Positions 12,832-20,343 are shown, counted from the stretch's first letter. The stretch: DNA of 20,804 nt from Mxb001 sp964537955 (GCA_964537955.1 CAZICY010000031.1:1-20804), one strand, 5' to 3'. Made by a program: numbers and translations. Notes: generated by a model not told the origin, from the letters alone.

Positions 12832-15495
12832 ATGGCGAGTCGATCCAGCGCGCCCACGCGCAGCCGCACCTCGAGCAGCTCCTCCACGAGGAAGCCGTCC
12901 TCGGGCAGCGCCTCGACCCGCACCCCGTCGCGCGCAACGCGATCGAGCGCGCCGAAGGCCTCCCCATCCCGGTCCGGCACCTCCCGATCCGGCACCTCCC
13001 GGTCCCGCACCGCTAAGGCGCCCGCCCGTCGGCCCGCGCGCAGCGGGCCGGGTCCCGTGGCTCGCGCGATCGCCGGGGTCGGCCGAGCCCTGCGGACCCT
13101 GTGGCTCGGGATCGCCCATGCCATCGGGGGAGCCGCTCGCCGTGTCGGGCACGGCGCGCGAGACCTCGACGATGTGCACCGCCGCGACGGCCTCGGCCTG
13201 CTCTTTGTCGCTCTCGCCGTGATCGTCGCAGCGGCGGTGTGGTTCGGGGTCGACGGCTGGTTCACCGTGGGCCTGGGCACCGTGTCGGCCTACCTCCTCG
13301 GCGCCTTCGACGTGGCCGTGCCCGTGCTGCTGCTCGTCATGGGATGGCGGACCCTGCGTCACCCCGAGGATCACGTCACCAACGGCCGCCTCCTCGTCGG
13401 CGGACTGGCACTGCTGCTCGCCGCGGCGGGACTGTGGCATCTCGTGCAGGGGTTGCCGACTCCCAGCGACGGATTCGACGCCCTGGCGTCGGGCACGGGG
13501 ATCACCGGCTGGGTCACCACGGCCCCCATTGCCGCGGCGCTGGGACCTGTCGTCGCCGGCGTGCTCCTCGCCCTGCTCGCGGTGTTCGGCATCCTCGTCC
13601 TCACGGCGACCCCTCTCATGGCCGTGCCGCAGACACTGGGCAGGGCCTTCTCCCACGTGCTGCGCCCCGGCACCGGCGGACGACCGGTCGATGTCGAGTT
13701 GGACTCCTATGCCGCGGACGAGGTCGACGGCTTCGTCCTCGACGACGCCGAGGAGACGAGGGCACGGGATCCGTTCCCCGTCGACCCGGACGCCGAGGCT
13801 GAGTTCCTCGTGTCGGCAGCCGAGCCGGCCGGCCCGGTGCTCGGGATGGCCGCGGCAGCGCGCGAGATCGCCGATGCCGCCCGCTTCGACACCTCGGTCC
13901 CTGCGACGAGCCCGCGCGATGAGACAAGCGAGATCCCCATCGTCTCGGCGGTCGTCCCCGAGCCCGCGCCCGCGCCTTCTGCTCCCGCGCCCAAGGGTCC
14001 GGCGGAGCAGCTGCCCCTTGATCGGTCCATCGACTACCGGCTCCCCGAGCCCAAGATGCTCAAGGGCGGCCCCGCGCCGCGCGCGCGCACCAAGGCCAAC
14101 GACGACGTCGTCGCCTCGCTCACCCAGGTGCTCGACGAGTTCAACATCGATGCTCGCGTCACCGGCTTCACGCGCGGACCGACCGTCACCCGATACGAGA
14201 TCGAGCTCGGGCCGAGCGTGAAGGTGGAGCGCGTGACGGCGCTCAGCCGCAATATCGCCTACGCCGTCGCAAGCCCCGAGGTGCGCATCCTCAGTCCCAT
14301 CCCGGGCAAGAGCGCCATCGGAATCGAGATCCCCAATGTCGACCGCGAGCTGGTGAGCCTCGGGGATGTGCTGCGCTCCGACGTGGCAGTGGACGAGCAC
14401 CACCCGATGACGGTCGCGCTGGGCAAGGACGTCGAGGGCGGCTACGTCGTGGCCAATCTCGCCAAGATGCCGCACCTGCTCGTGGCCGGAGCCACGGGCG
14501 CGGGCAAGTCGAGCTGCATCAACGCCCTCATCACGTCCATCCTCATGCGCGCGACCCCCGACGACGTGCGCATGATCCTGGTGGACCCCAAGCGCGTCGA
14601 GCTCACCGCCTACGAGGGCATTCCGCACCTCATCACGCCGATCATCACCAACCCCAAGAAGGCGGCGGATGCACTGCAGTGGGTCGTCAGGGAGATGGAC
14701 AACCGCTACGACGACCTAGCGCAGTTCGGCTTCCGGCACATCGACGATTTCAACAAGGCCGTGCGCACCGGCAAGCTCACGCCGCCCTTGGGCAGCGAGC
14801 GAGTGCTGCGCCCCTATCCCTACCTGCTCGTCATCGTGGACGAGCTCGCCGACCTGATGATGGTGGCTCCGCGCGACGTCGAGGATTCCGTGGTGCGCAT
14901 CACGCAGCTCGCCCGCGCCGCGGGAATCCACCTCGTCCTGGCGACCCAGCGACCCAGCGTCGACGTGGTGACCGGCCTCATCAAGGCCAACGTGCCGAGC
15001 CGGCTCGCCTTCGCCACCTCCTCGCTCGCCGACAGTCGCGTGATCCTCGACCAGCCCGGTGCTGAGAAGCTCGTGGGCCAGGGCGACGGGCTCTTCCTGC
15101 CCATGGGTGCGAGCAAGTCCCAGCGGATCCAGGGCGCATTCGTCTCCGAGACCGAGATCCGCTCCGTCGTGCGATTCGTCCGCGAGCAGATGGATCCCGA
15201 CTACCGTGACGACGTCACGAGCCCAGCTGCCGCCAGCAGGCAGATCGACGAGGAGATCGGCGACGACCTCGACCTGCTATGCCAGGCAGCGGAGCTGGTG
15301 ATCACCACCCAGTTCGGATCGACCTCGATGCTGCAGCGCAAGCTGCGCGTGGGGTTCGCCAAGGCCGGTCGCCTGATGGACCTGCTGGAGTCCCGGGGTG
15401 TCGTCGGGCCGAGCGAGGGGTCGAAGGCGCGCGAGGTGCTGCTCAAGCCGGACGACCTGCCCGGCTTCCTCGTCGACGTCCGCGGCGGAGCCTGA
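12832..15495 (+). CDS. ftsK: DNA translocase FtsK/SpoIIIE
   Basis: Septal DNA pump that clears and orders chromosome termini during division; 887 aa from ATG 12832. Residues 1-75 are an S/T/R/K-rich, probably disordered basic tail. About four membrane helices follow (roughly 121-139, 150-172, 187-206, 228-258), then an acidic/proline linker (about 285-395). The motor begins near 400 (LDRSIDYRLPEP) and has Walker A GATGAGKS (553-560) and Walker B LLVIVDE (665-671). The C-terminal winged-helix gamma domain, which reads FtsK-orienting sequences, is the DDLDLLCQAAELVITTQFGSTSMLQRKLRVG region and what follows. The linker is short compared with E. coli FtsK, as usual in actinobacteria. A 72-bp gap and its own promoter separate it from rnj. 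Confidence 0.96.
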   Translation: MASRSSAPTRSRTSSSSSTRKPSSGSASTRTPSRATRSSAPKASPSRSGTSRSGTSRSRTAKAPARRPARSGPGPVARAIAGVGRALRTLWLGIAHAIGGAARRVGHGARDLDDVHRRDGLGLLFVALAVIVAAAVWFGVDGWFTVGLGTVSAYLLGAFDVAVPVLLLVMGWRTLRHPEDHVTNGRLLVGGLALLLAAAGLWHLVQGLPTPSDGFDALASGTGITGWVTTAPIAAALGPVVAGVLLALLAVFGILVLTATPLMAVPQTLGRAFSHVLRPGTGGRPVDVELDSYAADEVDGFVLDDAEETRARDPFPVDPDAEAEFLVSAAEPAGPVLGMAAAAREIADAARFDTSVPATSPRDETSEIPIVSAVVPEPAPAPSAPAPKGPAEQLPLDRSIDYRLPEPKMLKGGPAPRARTKANDDVVASLTQVLDEFNIDARVTGFTRGPTVTRYEIELGPSVKVERVTALSRNIAYAVASPEVRILSPIPGKSAIGIEIPNVDRELVSLGDVLRSDVAVDEHHPMTVALGKDVEGGYVVANLAKMPHLLVAGATGAGKSSCINALITSILMRATPDDVRMILVDPKRVELTAYEGIPHLITPIITNPKKAADALQWVVREMDNRYDDLAQFGFRHIDDFNKAVRTGKLTPPLGSERVLRPYPYLLVIVDELADLMMVAPRDVEDSVVRITQLARAAGIHLVLATQRPSVDVVTGLIKANVPSRLAFATSSLADSRVILDQPGAEKLVGQGDGLFLPMGASKSQRIQGAFVSETEIRSVVRFVREQMDPDYRDDVTSPAAASRQIDEEIGDDLDLLCQAAELVITTQFGSTSMLQRKLRVGFAKAGRLMDLLESRGVVGPSEGSKAREVLLKPDDLPGFLVDVRGGA
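12970..13014 (+). repeat. three-copy 15-bp tandem repeat in ftsK
   Basis: Three adjoining 15-bp units at 12970-12984, 12985-12999 and 13000-13014. The first two differ at one base (CGGTCC versus CGATCC); the third diverges at its end. They encode a pentapeptide period (RSGTS) in the disordered N-terminal tail of FtsK. In-frame length change here would be tolerated, so copy number may vary between strains. Confidence 0.75.
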
Positions 15496-15552
15496 CGGCA
15501 GGACGCGCCTTCGCCGTCGACGTTCCCCGCAGGAGTCCCCCATAGCGGGGAC
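15494..15552 (+). terminator. hairpin cluster after ftsK
   Basis: The 113-bp gap 15496-15608 has no gene but several inverted repeats. GACGGC (15494-15499) pairs with GCCGTC (15513-15518). GTCCCC (15535-15540) pairs with GGGGAC (15547-15552) over a 6-nt loop. TCCCCGC (15524-15530) can pair with GCGGGGA (15545-15551), excluding the previous stem. No T-tract follows, so an intrinsic terminator of the classic kind is not shown; stem-only termination is possible in actinobacteria. Confidence 0.4.
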
Positions 15553-15596
15553 AGGTCGCGCCCCCGTCGCGCAGCGCGCTCGCCCACGAGCGCCCC

Positions 15597-15602
15597 TACG
15601 CT
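15597..15602 (+). promoter_or_regulatory. -10 element of the RodZ-like gene (leaderless)
   Basis: TACGCT followed by 6 nt (GATGCA) and ATG 15609. An ATG at 15604 lies inside this 6-nt spacer and opens a different frame that I reject. Confidence 0.65.
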
Positions 15603-15608
15603 GATGCA

Positions 15609-15878
15609 ATGTCCGATGCGACTGTCGCGAGCCCCGGGGCCATCGTCGGGGACGCCTTGCGCCGGCGCGGACTCTCCCTCGACGATCTCGCTGCGTCGAC
15701 GCGCCTGCGCCGCGGACTGCTCGAGCAGATGGAGGCGGACGACTTTGCGGACACGGGCGGGGAGGTCTACGCCCGCGGGCACCTGCGGGTCATCGCCACC
15801 GTGCTGGACATCGACCCCGATCTGCTGCTTGCCGCCTACGACCAGGCGCCGAATGTCCGGCGCCCGCCCGCGCCCTGA
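15609..15878 (+). CDS. short RodZ-like helix-turn-helix protein
   Basis: 89-aa protein with an HTH_25-type domain as in RodZ: GAIVGDALRRRGLSLDDLAASTRLRRGLLEQMEADDF (10-46), then the family's GEVYARGHLRVIATVLDIDPDLLLAAYDQ (51-79). In E. coli RodZ this domain binds MreB at the cell pole of a membrane protein. Here the protein ends 10 residues after the HTH: there is no transmembrane helix and no C-terminal DUF4115-type domain, and the 30-bp gap to rimO has no room for them. Most actinobacterial homologues after ftsK that I recall are longer. It may be a soluble DNA- or protein-binding remnant, or a genuine short form; the leaderless promoter and intact frame favour a real gene. Confidence 0.85.
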   Translation: MSDATVASPGAIVGDALRRRGLSLDDLAASTRLRRGLLEQMEADDFADTGGEVYARGHLRVIATVLDIDPDLLLAAYDQAPNVRRPPAP

Positions 15879-15896
15879 GCGGCCGCACCGACTCTC

Positions 15897-15902
15897 TACC
15901 CT
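15897..15902 (+). promoter_or_regulatory. -10 element of rimO operon (leaderless)
   Basis: TACCCT followed by 6 nt (GAGGGG) and ATG 15909. The spacer is purine-rich and might be mistaken for a ribosome binding site, but it touches the ATG directly. Confidence 0.65.
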
Positions 15903-15908
15903 GAGGGG

Positions 15909-17240
15909 ATGACCCCCCGCGTCGGCGTCCTTCGCCTGGGCTGCGCCCGCAATGACGTCGACGCCGACGAACTCCAGGCCCGCCTCGCCGCCGACGGCAT
16001 CGCCGTCTCGGATGGGCCTGCAGACGCGGACGTGCTTCTGGTCAACACCTGCGGGTTCGTGGCCTCGGCCAAGAAGGACTCCATCGACGCGATCCTGGCC
16101 GCAGCCGACACCGGAGCGCGCGTCGTCGTCACGGGATGTCTCGCGGAGAGGTACGGCAACGAGCTGGCCGAGTCGCTTCCCGAGGCTGCGGCGGTGCTGA
16201 GTTTCGACGACTATCCCGAGATCGCCGACCGGGTGCGCCGCGTGGCTGCGGGCGAGGCCCTGCAGGCCCATCAGCCCGCGGATCGGCGACGGCTGCTGCC
16301 CCTCGCGCCCGTCGAGCGCGCAGGATCGCAGGAGGCTCCCGGCCACGCGGGACTACGGCGCGCGGTGACGGGTCCGGTCATGTCCGTCAAGCTCGCGTCC
16401 GGCTGCGACCGGCGCTGCACCTTCTGCGCGATTCCCTCGTTCCGCGGATCCTTCGTGAGCCGCCGCCCCGATCAGGTCATGGGCGAGGTGGCCGACCTCG
16501 CGGAGGCGGGCGTGCGCGAGGTGGTGCTCGTGAGCGAGAACTCCACCTCCTATGGCAAGGACCTCGGCGACATCCGCATGCTCGAGGGCCTGCTGCCCGC
16601 GCTGGCCCGCGTGCCCGGGATCCTGCGGTTGCGCGTCAACTACCTGCAGCCCGCCGAGATGCGTCCCGGCCTCGTCGACGTCATCGCCGGCACTCCCGGA
16701 GTCGCGCCGTACTTCGACCTGTCCTTCCAGCACGCCAGCCCACGCGTGCTCCGGCGGATGCGCCGCTTCGGGGGCACCGACGACTTCCTCGCCCTGGTCG
16801 AGGCGATCCGCGCGCGCGAGCCGATGGCCGGGATCCGGACCAACGTCATCGTCGGCTTCCCCGGGGAGACCGAGGAGGACCTCGACGAGCTGGCCGCCTT
16901 CCTCGAGGCTGCGCGCTTGGACGCGGTGGGGGTCTTCGGCTACTCCGACGAGGAGGGCACCGAGGCTGCCGGGATGGACGGCCATCTGCCCGAGGAGGAG
17001 ATCGCCTACCGCGCGTCGCGCATCGCTGCGCTCGTCGACGAACTCATGCTCGAGCGCGCCCAGGAGCGCGTGGGCGAGGAGGTGGAGCTGCTCGTGGAGG
17101 AGCCGGGCCTGGCGCGAGCGGCCCATCAGGGTCCCGACGACGCGGCCGTCCTCATCGACGCGTCGTACGCCGTGGGCGAGGTCCTGCGCGCCACCGTGGC
17201 CGACGTCGATGGCATCGACCTCGTGGCGGTAGCCCGATGA
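15909..17240 (+). CDS. rimO: ribosomal protein S12 methylthiotransferase RimO
   Basis: Radical-SAM enzyme that adds a methylthio group to the conserved aspartate of ribosomal protein S12; 443 aa. The N-terminal MTTase domain carries the three ligands of the auxiliary [4Fe-4S] cluster: Cys12 (LGCARND, the RimO-type asparagine context), Cys48 (NTCGF) and Cys77 (TGCLAERYG). The radical-SAM cluster is CDRRCTFC with Cys166, Cys170 and Cys173, followed by AIPSFRGSFVSR. A C-terminal TRAM domain (about 375-443) begins near RVGEEVELLVEE. The region around residues 115-150 is a loop rich in Gln/Arg that varies between species. First gene of the rimO-pgsA-cinA operon; its stop overlaps the pgsA start (ATGA). 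Confidence 0.95.
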   Translation: MTPRVGVLRLGCARNDVDADELQARLAADGIAVSDGPADADVLLVNTCGFVASAKKDSIDAILAAADTGARVVVTGCLAERYGNELAESLPEAAAVLSFDDYPEIADRVRRVAAGEALQAHQPADRRRLLPLAPVERAGSQEAPGHAGLRRAVTGPVMSVKLASGCDRRCTFCAIPSFRGSFVSRRPDQVMGEVADLAEAGVREVVLVSENSTSYGKDLGDIRMLEGLLPALARVPGILRLRVNYLQPAEMRPGLVDVIAGTPGVAPYFDLSFQHASPRVLRRMRRFGGTDDFLALVEAIRAREPMAGIRTNVIVGFPGETEEDLDELAAFLEAARLDAVGVFGYSDEEGTEAAGMDGHLPEEEIAYRASRIAALVDELMLERAQERVGEEVELLVEEPGLARAAHQGPDDAAVLIDASYAVGEVLRATVADVDGIDLVAVAR

Positions 17241-17854
17241 GGCCGGAGGGTGCGGGGGAGCCGCTGGCGGGCGTCCCCGACCACGCGGGCGATCCGGTGG
17301 GCACCTCGCGCTGGGCCACGGTGCCCAACGGCCTCACCCTCATCCGGCTCCTGCTCGTGCCCGTGCTCGCCGTGCTCCTGCTCGCGGACGACGGGCTCGA
17401 TCCTGCGCTGCGCTGGGCGGCGACGGCGGTCTTCGTCCTCGCGGCGTTGACCGACCTCGCCGACGGGGAGATCGCCCGGCGCAGCGGCACGGTGACCACC
17501 CTGGGCAAGATCGCCGATCCCGTCGCGGACAAGGCGCTCACGGGCGTGGCCCTCATCGGGCTGTCGCTGCTCGGGGACCTGCCCTGGTGGGTGACCGTCG
17601 TGATCCTCGCGCGCGAGATCGCCGTGACAGCACTGCGCTTCGTCGTCATCCGGCACGGTGTCATCCCCGCCTCGCGGGGTGGCAAGGCCAAGACCGTGGC
17701 CCAGGTAGTCGCGATCGCGCTCTACCTCGCGCCGCTGGACGCATGGGCTGACCCCGTGCGCGTAGTCGCCATGGCCATCGCCCTCGTGCTCACGGTCGTC
17801 ACGGGCGTCGACTACGCCGTACGCGCCTGGCGCCTGTCGAGGGCCGCGTCGTGA
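17237..17854 (+). CDS. pgsA: CDP-diacylglycerol-glycerol-3-phosphate phosphatidyltransferase
   Basis: Membrane enzyme of the CDP-alcohol phosphatidyltransferase family, which makes phosphatidylglycerophosphate from CDP-diacylglycerol and glycerol-3-phosphate; 205 aa. The metal-binding signature is complete: D73xxD76-G77xxA80-R81, then G90xxxD94xxxD98. About six hydrophobic segments are visible. The first 27 residues are hydrophilic and precede the usual VPNGLTLIRLLLVP start of the fold. The frame is open far upstream, but that part is an overlapping frame of rimO; ATG 17237 with the ATGA overlap is the natural start. In this rimO-cinA context it is annotated as pgsA; the family includes paralogues (for example phosphatidylinositol-phosphate synthase) that usually have a different context. 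Confidence 0.92.
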   Translation: MRPEGAGEPLAGVPDHAGDPVGTSRWATVPNGLTLIRLLLVPVLAVLLLADDGLDPALRWAATAVFVLAALTDLADGEIARRSGTVTTLGKIADPVADKALTGVALIGLSLLGDLPWWVTVVILAREIAVTALRFVVIRHGVIPASRGGKAKTVAQVVAIALYLAPLDAWADPVRVVAMAIALVLTVVTGVDYAVRAWRLSRAAS

Positions 17855-18351
17855 CCGCGGACCCCTCGGCGCTCGTCTCGGCACTCCTCGCGCGCGGCGC
17901 GACCGTGGCAACGGCGGAGAGCCTCACCGGGGGCCTGGTATGCGCGGCGCTCACGTCGGTGCCGGGATCGTCCGCGGTGGTGCGCGGCGGCGTCGTCTCC
18001 TATGCCGCGGCCGTGAAGGCCGATCTCCTCGGCGTCGACGTCGAGCTTCTTGACCGCCAGGGGGCTGTCGATCCTGCGGTCGCCGTGCAGATGGCCGTCG
18101 GCGCCCGTCGGCTGCTCGGCAGCGACTATGCCGTGGCTACGACGGGCTCGGCCGGTCCCGACCCCGATCCCGGCGGGCAGGTGACCGGCCCGGTGCCTCC
18201 CGGCCGCGGCTTCGTCGCCGTGGCCGGGCCCGGTGGGGAGGTCGTCGCGGGGTTCTCCTGCGAGGGCGAGGATCGCGCCGGTGTGCGACGTCACGCGGTC
18301 GACGCCGCCCTGGGCCTTCTGGGCCGGGTGCTGGCCGAGACCGACGCGTGA
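17851..18351 (+). CDS. cinA: CinA-type nicotinamide-nucleotide amidase (PncC)
   Basis: Stand-alone CinA C-terminal domain, 166 aa, with no N-terminal CinA/MoeA-like part. The family deamidates nicotinamide mononucleotide to nicotinate mononucleotide for NAD recycling. ATAESLTGG (20-28) contains the catalytic serine (Ser24), GGVVSYAAAVKADLLGV (46-62) contains Tyr51 and Lys56, and ATTGSAGP (96-103) is the conserved loop (usually TTGVAGP or TTGIAGP). The GTG start overlaps the pgsA stop (GTGA), with GAGG about 8 nt upstream. Third gene of the rimO operon. Confidence 0.93.
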   Translation: MTADPSALVSALLARGATVATAESLTGGLVCAALTSVPGSSAVVRGGVVSYAAAVKADLLGVDVELLDRQGAVDPAVAVQMAVGARRLLGSDYAVATTGSAGPDPDPGGQVTGPVPPGRGFVAVAGPGGEVVAGFSCEGEDRAGVRRHAVDAALGLLGRVLAETDA

Positions 18352-18375
18352 CGGGCGATGTCCGGCCAGGCCGGG

Positions 18376-18381
18376 TAGCGT
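18376..18381 (+). promoter_or_regulatory. -10 element of clgR (leaderless)
   Basis: TAGCGT followed by 6 nt (GGAGTC) and GTG 18388. The gene thus has its own promoter in the 36-bp gap after cinA. Confidence 0.65.
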
Positions 18382-18387
18382 GGAGTC

Positions 18388-18648
18388 GTGATCGTGCTTC
18401 GTGAGGTCCTCGGCGCGCAACTGCGCCGCACCCGACTGCTCCAGGGGCGCACCCTGCGGGACGTTTCGGCTGCGGCGTCGGTGTCCCTGGGCTACCTGTC
18501 CGAGGTGGAGCGCGGGGAGAAGGAAGCCTCGTCGGAGATGCTGCTGGCGATCTGCGGCGCACTCGGGGTGTCCCTGTCGGCTGTCCTCGCCACCGTGGCC
18601 GATGACATCGCCGCCCTTGAGGGCGCGCCCGCGATCCGGGCTGCCTAG
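18388..18648 (+). CDS. clgR: ClgR-type XRE/HTH transcriptional regulator
   Basis: 86-aa Cro/CI-type DNA-binding protein. The sequence IVLREVLGAQLRRTRLLQGRTLRDVSAAASVSLGYLSEVERGEKEASSEML closely follows the ClgR pattern, with the HTH at about residues 24-50 and the GYLSEVERG(E/R)KEASSE recognition region at 36-50. In Corynebacterium, Mycobacterium and Streptomyces ClgR activates clpP/clpC and related stress genes. Its place after pgsA-cinA is the standard one for clgR. It is shorter at the C-terminus than some homologues. GTG 18388 is supported by the -10 element 6 nt upstream. The stop shares a CTAG palindrome with the convergent nei gene. The DUF3046 and recA genes that often follow in relatives are not seen here. 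Confidence 0.9.
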   Translation: MIVLREVLGAQLRRTRLLQGRTLRDVSAAASVSLGYLSEVERGEKEASSEMLLAICGALGVSLSAVLATVADDIAALEGAPAIRAA

Positions 18649-19424
18649 CCCGGCTGGCAGTGCGGGCACCAGTAGGCGTCACGCTCATATCTGCCGCTGC
18701 GCTGCTTGGCGTAGCTGATGCGCGTGCCGCAGCGCGTGCACGGCCTTCCGGCACGGCCGTAGACGTAGTGCTGGTCGCGTAGGTTGCCCGTCGACGCCTG
18801 CGCGCCACGGGCCCGGTTGGCCCCCATGAGCTGACGCCCGGTCGACACGAGTGCCCTGAGGTCGTGGATGGAGCCGACGGGCGCCTGAGGCGGGATGCCC
18901 CGCAGGAAGAGGGTCTCGCTCACGTAGATGAGCCCGAAACCGGCGACGATCGACTGGTCGAGGAGCGCGTCGCCGATGGCGCGGTCAGGCTCGGCTCTCA
19001 GGCGGGCGACGACCTCCTCGACGTCGACGTCCTCCGCGAGGATGTCCGGACCCAGGCGTCCCAGCAGCGCGGCCTGCCCGCGAGCGTCGAGGAGCTCGAC
19101 CACGGGCAGGCGGTAGCCCACGGCCTGCCAGTCCCGTGTGCGCAGCACCGCGCGCACCTGCCAGTCCGGACCGCCCTTCCAGGGCCGGCCATCCCGGTAG
19201 AGGTGCCAGGTGCCGTCCATGCGGAAGTGGGTGTGCAGCGCGAGCCCGTCCCCGACGCGGAAGAGCAGGTGCTTGCCGTAGGCGCGGACTTCCTCGACCG
19301 TGCGGCCGCTCAGGTCGACGGTCGCGAGCTGCGGGACCCGCAGGTCGGATGCCACGAGCACCTGCCCGGCAAGGCAGTCATCGAGGCGGCGTGCGGCCAG
19401 CCAGACAGTGTCGCCCTCAGGCAT
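18645..19424 (-). CDS. nei: Fpg/Nei family DNA glycosylase (endonuclease VIII-like)
   Basis: Base-excision-repair glycosylase/AP lyase for oxidised pyrimidines, 259 aa. The N-terminus MPEGDTVWLAARRL has the catalytic Pro2 and Glu3; PEGDTV is the Nei rather than Fpg (PELPEVE) form. YGKHLLFR (about 49-56) holds the conserved lysine. The helix-two-turn-helix region includes AIGDALLDQSIVAGFGLIYVSETLF. The zinc finger at the end is complete: Cys229, Cys232, Cys253, Cys256. The frame is open to 19568, but MPEGD must be the true N-terminus because the initiator methionine is removed to expose Pro2. The ATG overlaps the end of the permease gene by 8 bp, so the two are probably cotranscribed. Confidence 0.95.
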   Translation of the reverse strand: MPEGDTVWLAARRLDDCLAGQVLVASDLRVPQLATVDLSGRTVEEVRAYGKHLLFRVGDGLALHTHFRMDGTWHLYRDGRPWKGGPDWQVRAVLRTRDWQAVGYRLPVVELLDARGQAALLGRLGPDILAEDVDVEEVVARLRAEPDRAIGDALLDQSIVAGFGLIYVSETLFLRGIPPQAPVGSIHDLRALVSTGRQLMGANRARGAQASTGNLRDQHYVYGRAGRPCTRCGTRISYAKQRSGRYERDAYWCPHCQPG

Positions 19425-20325
19425 GCACCGATTCTGGGCCCTCGCTCGCGGAGGCGCCCTCCGGCGCCATGCGGTCGCGCCGGACGAGGCGCACGACGTA
19501 GGTGATGGCGGTCGCGCAGACGGCGACGAGCACGGCGTACACCGTCCACCAGACGGCGGGGGCGGCATCGAGCGCGCCCAGGATGAGGCGGGCGTTGAGC
19601 AGCAGGATGAAGCAGCCCACGACGACGCCGAGGATGCGCGGGTTGAGGAAGCGCACGAGCCAGGCCGCGAAGGGTGCGGCGATGACGCCGCCGATGAGCA
19701 GGGCGAGGACGATGCCGAGGTCGATGCCGGCCGTGCCCAGACCGATGAGGAAGCCCAGGCTCGCGGCCAAGGCGACGATGAACTCGGCGGTGTTGACGGT
19801 GCCGACGACGCGCGCGGGGGAGAGGCGGCCGTCGGCGAGGAGCGTCGGGGTCGTCACCGGTCCCCAGCCGCCGCCGCCGGTCGCGTCCACGAAACCGCCG
19901 ACGAGTCCGAGCGGGATCATCAGGCGGTTGCCGGGGGTGCCGGGCTTGCGACGCGGTGCCCGACCCATGACGAAGCGGATGACGATGTAGACGCCCAGGA
20001 TGAACAGGAGCGTGCCGGTGAAGGGCAGGGCCGCCTTGGTGGACAGATTCGACAGGACCGTGGCGCCGACGAAGGCACCCACGGCACCGGGGAGGCCGAT
20101 GCGCCGTACGCCGGCCCAGTCGACGTTGCCGAAGCGCGCATGGGCGGTGCCGGAGGCAGCGGCGGTGCCGAGCTTGGCCAGGTGCACCGAGGCGGAGGCG
20201 AGGGCGGGTGAGAGGCCGACGGCGAGGAGCAAGGTCGTGGACGTGACCCCGAATCCCATGCCGAGCGCGCCGTCGATGAAGGAGGCGCCGAAGCCGGCGA
20301 GGGCGATGAGGATGAGCCCGGTCAT
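19417..20325 (-). CDS. TauE/SafE family (TSUP) anion permease
   Basis: Predicted inner-membrane transporter, 302 aa, of the TSUP family whose characterised members move sulfite, sulfonates or related anions. It has two similar halves: GFGASFIDGALGMGFGVTSTTLLLAVGLSPALASASVHLAKL near the start, and the repeat GLVGGFVDATGGGGWGPVTTPTLLADGRLSPARVVGTVNTAEF in the middle. About eight membrane segments are visible, ending in a hydrophilic Glu/Ser-rich tail. ATG 20325 has GGAG about 5 nt upstream. It lies between an Rrf2-type regulator gene (same strand, upstream) and nei (overlapping by 8 bp). A perfect inverted repeat 46-74 bp upstream of the start is a likely operator. Substrate unknown; sulfite is only a family-based guess. 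Confidence 0.93.
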   Translation of the reverse strand: MTGLILIALAGFGASFIDGALGMGFGVTSTTLLLAVGLSPALASASVHLAKLGTAAASGTAHARFGNVDWAGVRRIGLPGAVGAFVGATVLSNLSTKAALPFTGTLLFILGVYIVIRFVMGRAPRRKPGTPGNRLMIPLGLVGGFVDATGGGGWGPVTTPTLLADGRLSPARVVGTVNTAEFIVALAASLGFLIGLGTAGIDLGIVLALLIGGVIAAPFAAWLVRFLNPRILGVVVGCFILLLNARLILGALDAAPAVWWTVYAVLVAVCATAITYVVRLVRRDRMAPEGASASEGPESVHA

Positions 20326-20343
20326 GTCGCTCCGTCCACGGGT

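Noticed and set aside
10912..14628. A 1238-codon open frame on the minus strand, antisense to dapA, rnj and ftsK.
   Set aside because: The sense strand carries three unmistakable genes. The antisense product is rich in His, Asp, Arg and Gly in no domain pattern, as expected when high third-position GC removes stop codons from the opposite strand.
15604..15912. A 102-codon frame overlapping the RodZ-like gene.
   Set aside because: It is a +1 frame shadow with Arg/Ser-rich composition; the 89-aa frame has the conserved HTH pattern.
15201..16346. A 381-codon minus-strand frame over the ftsK end and rimO start.
   Set aside because: Antisense shadow of known genes with no domain pattern.
16136..17236. 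Long open frame in front of and continuous with pgsA.
   Set aside because: It is the overlapping frame of rimO; the product is Arg/Gly-rich with no domain, and pgsA starts naturally at the ATGA overlap.
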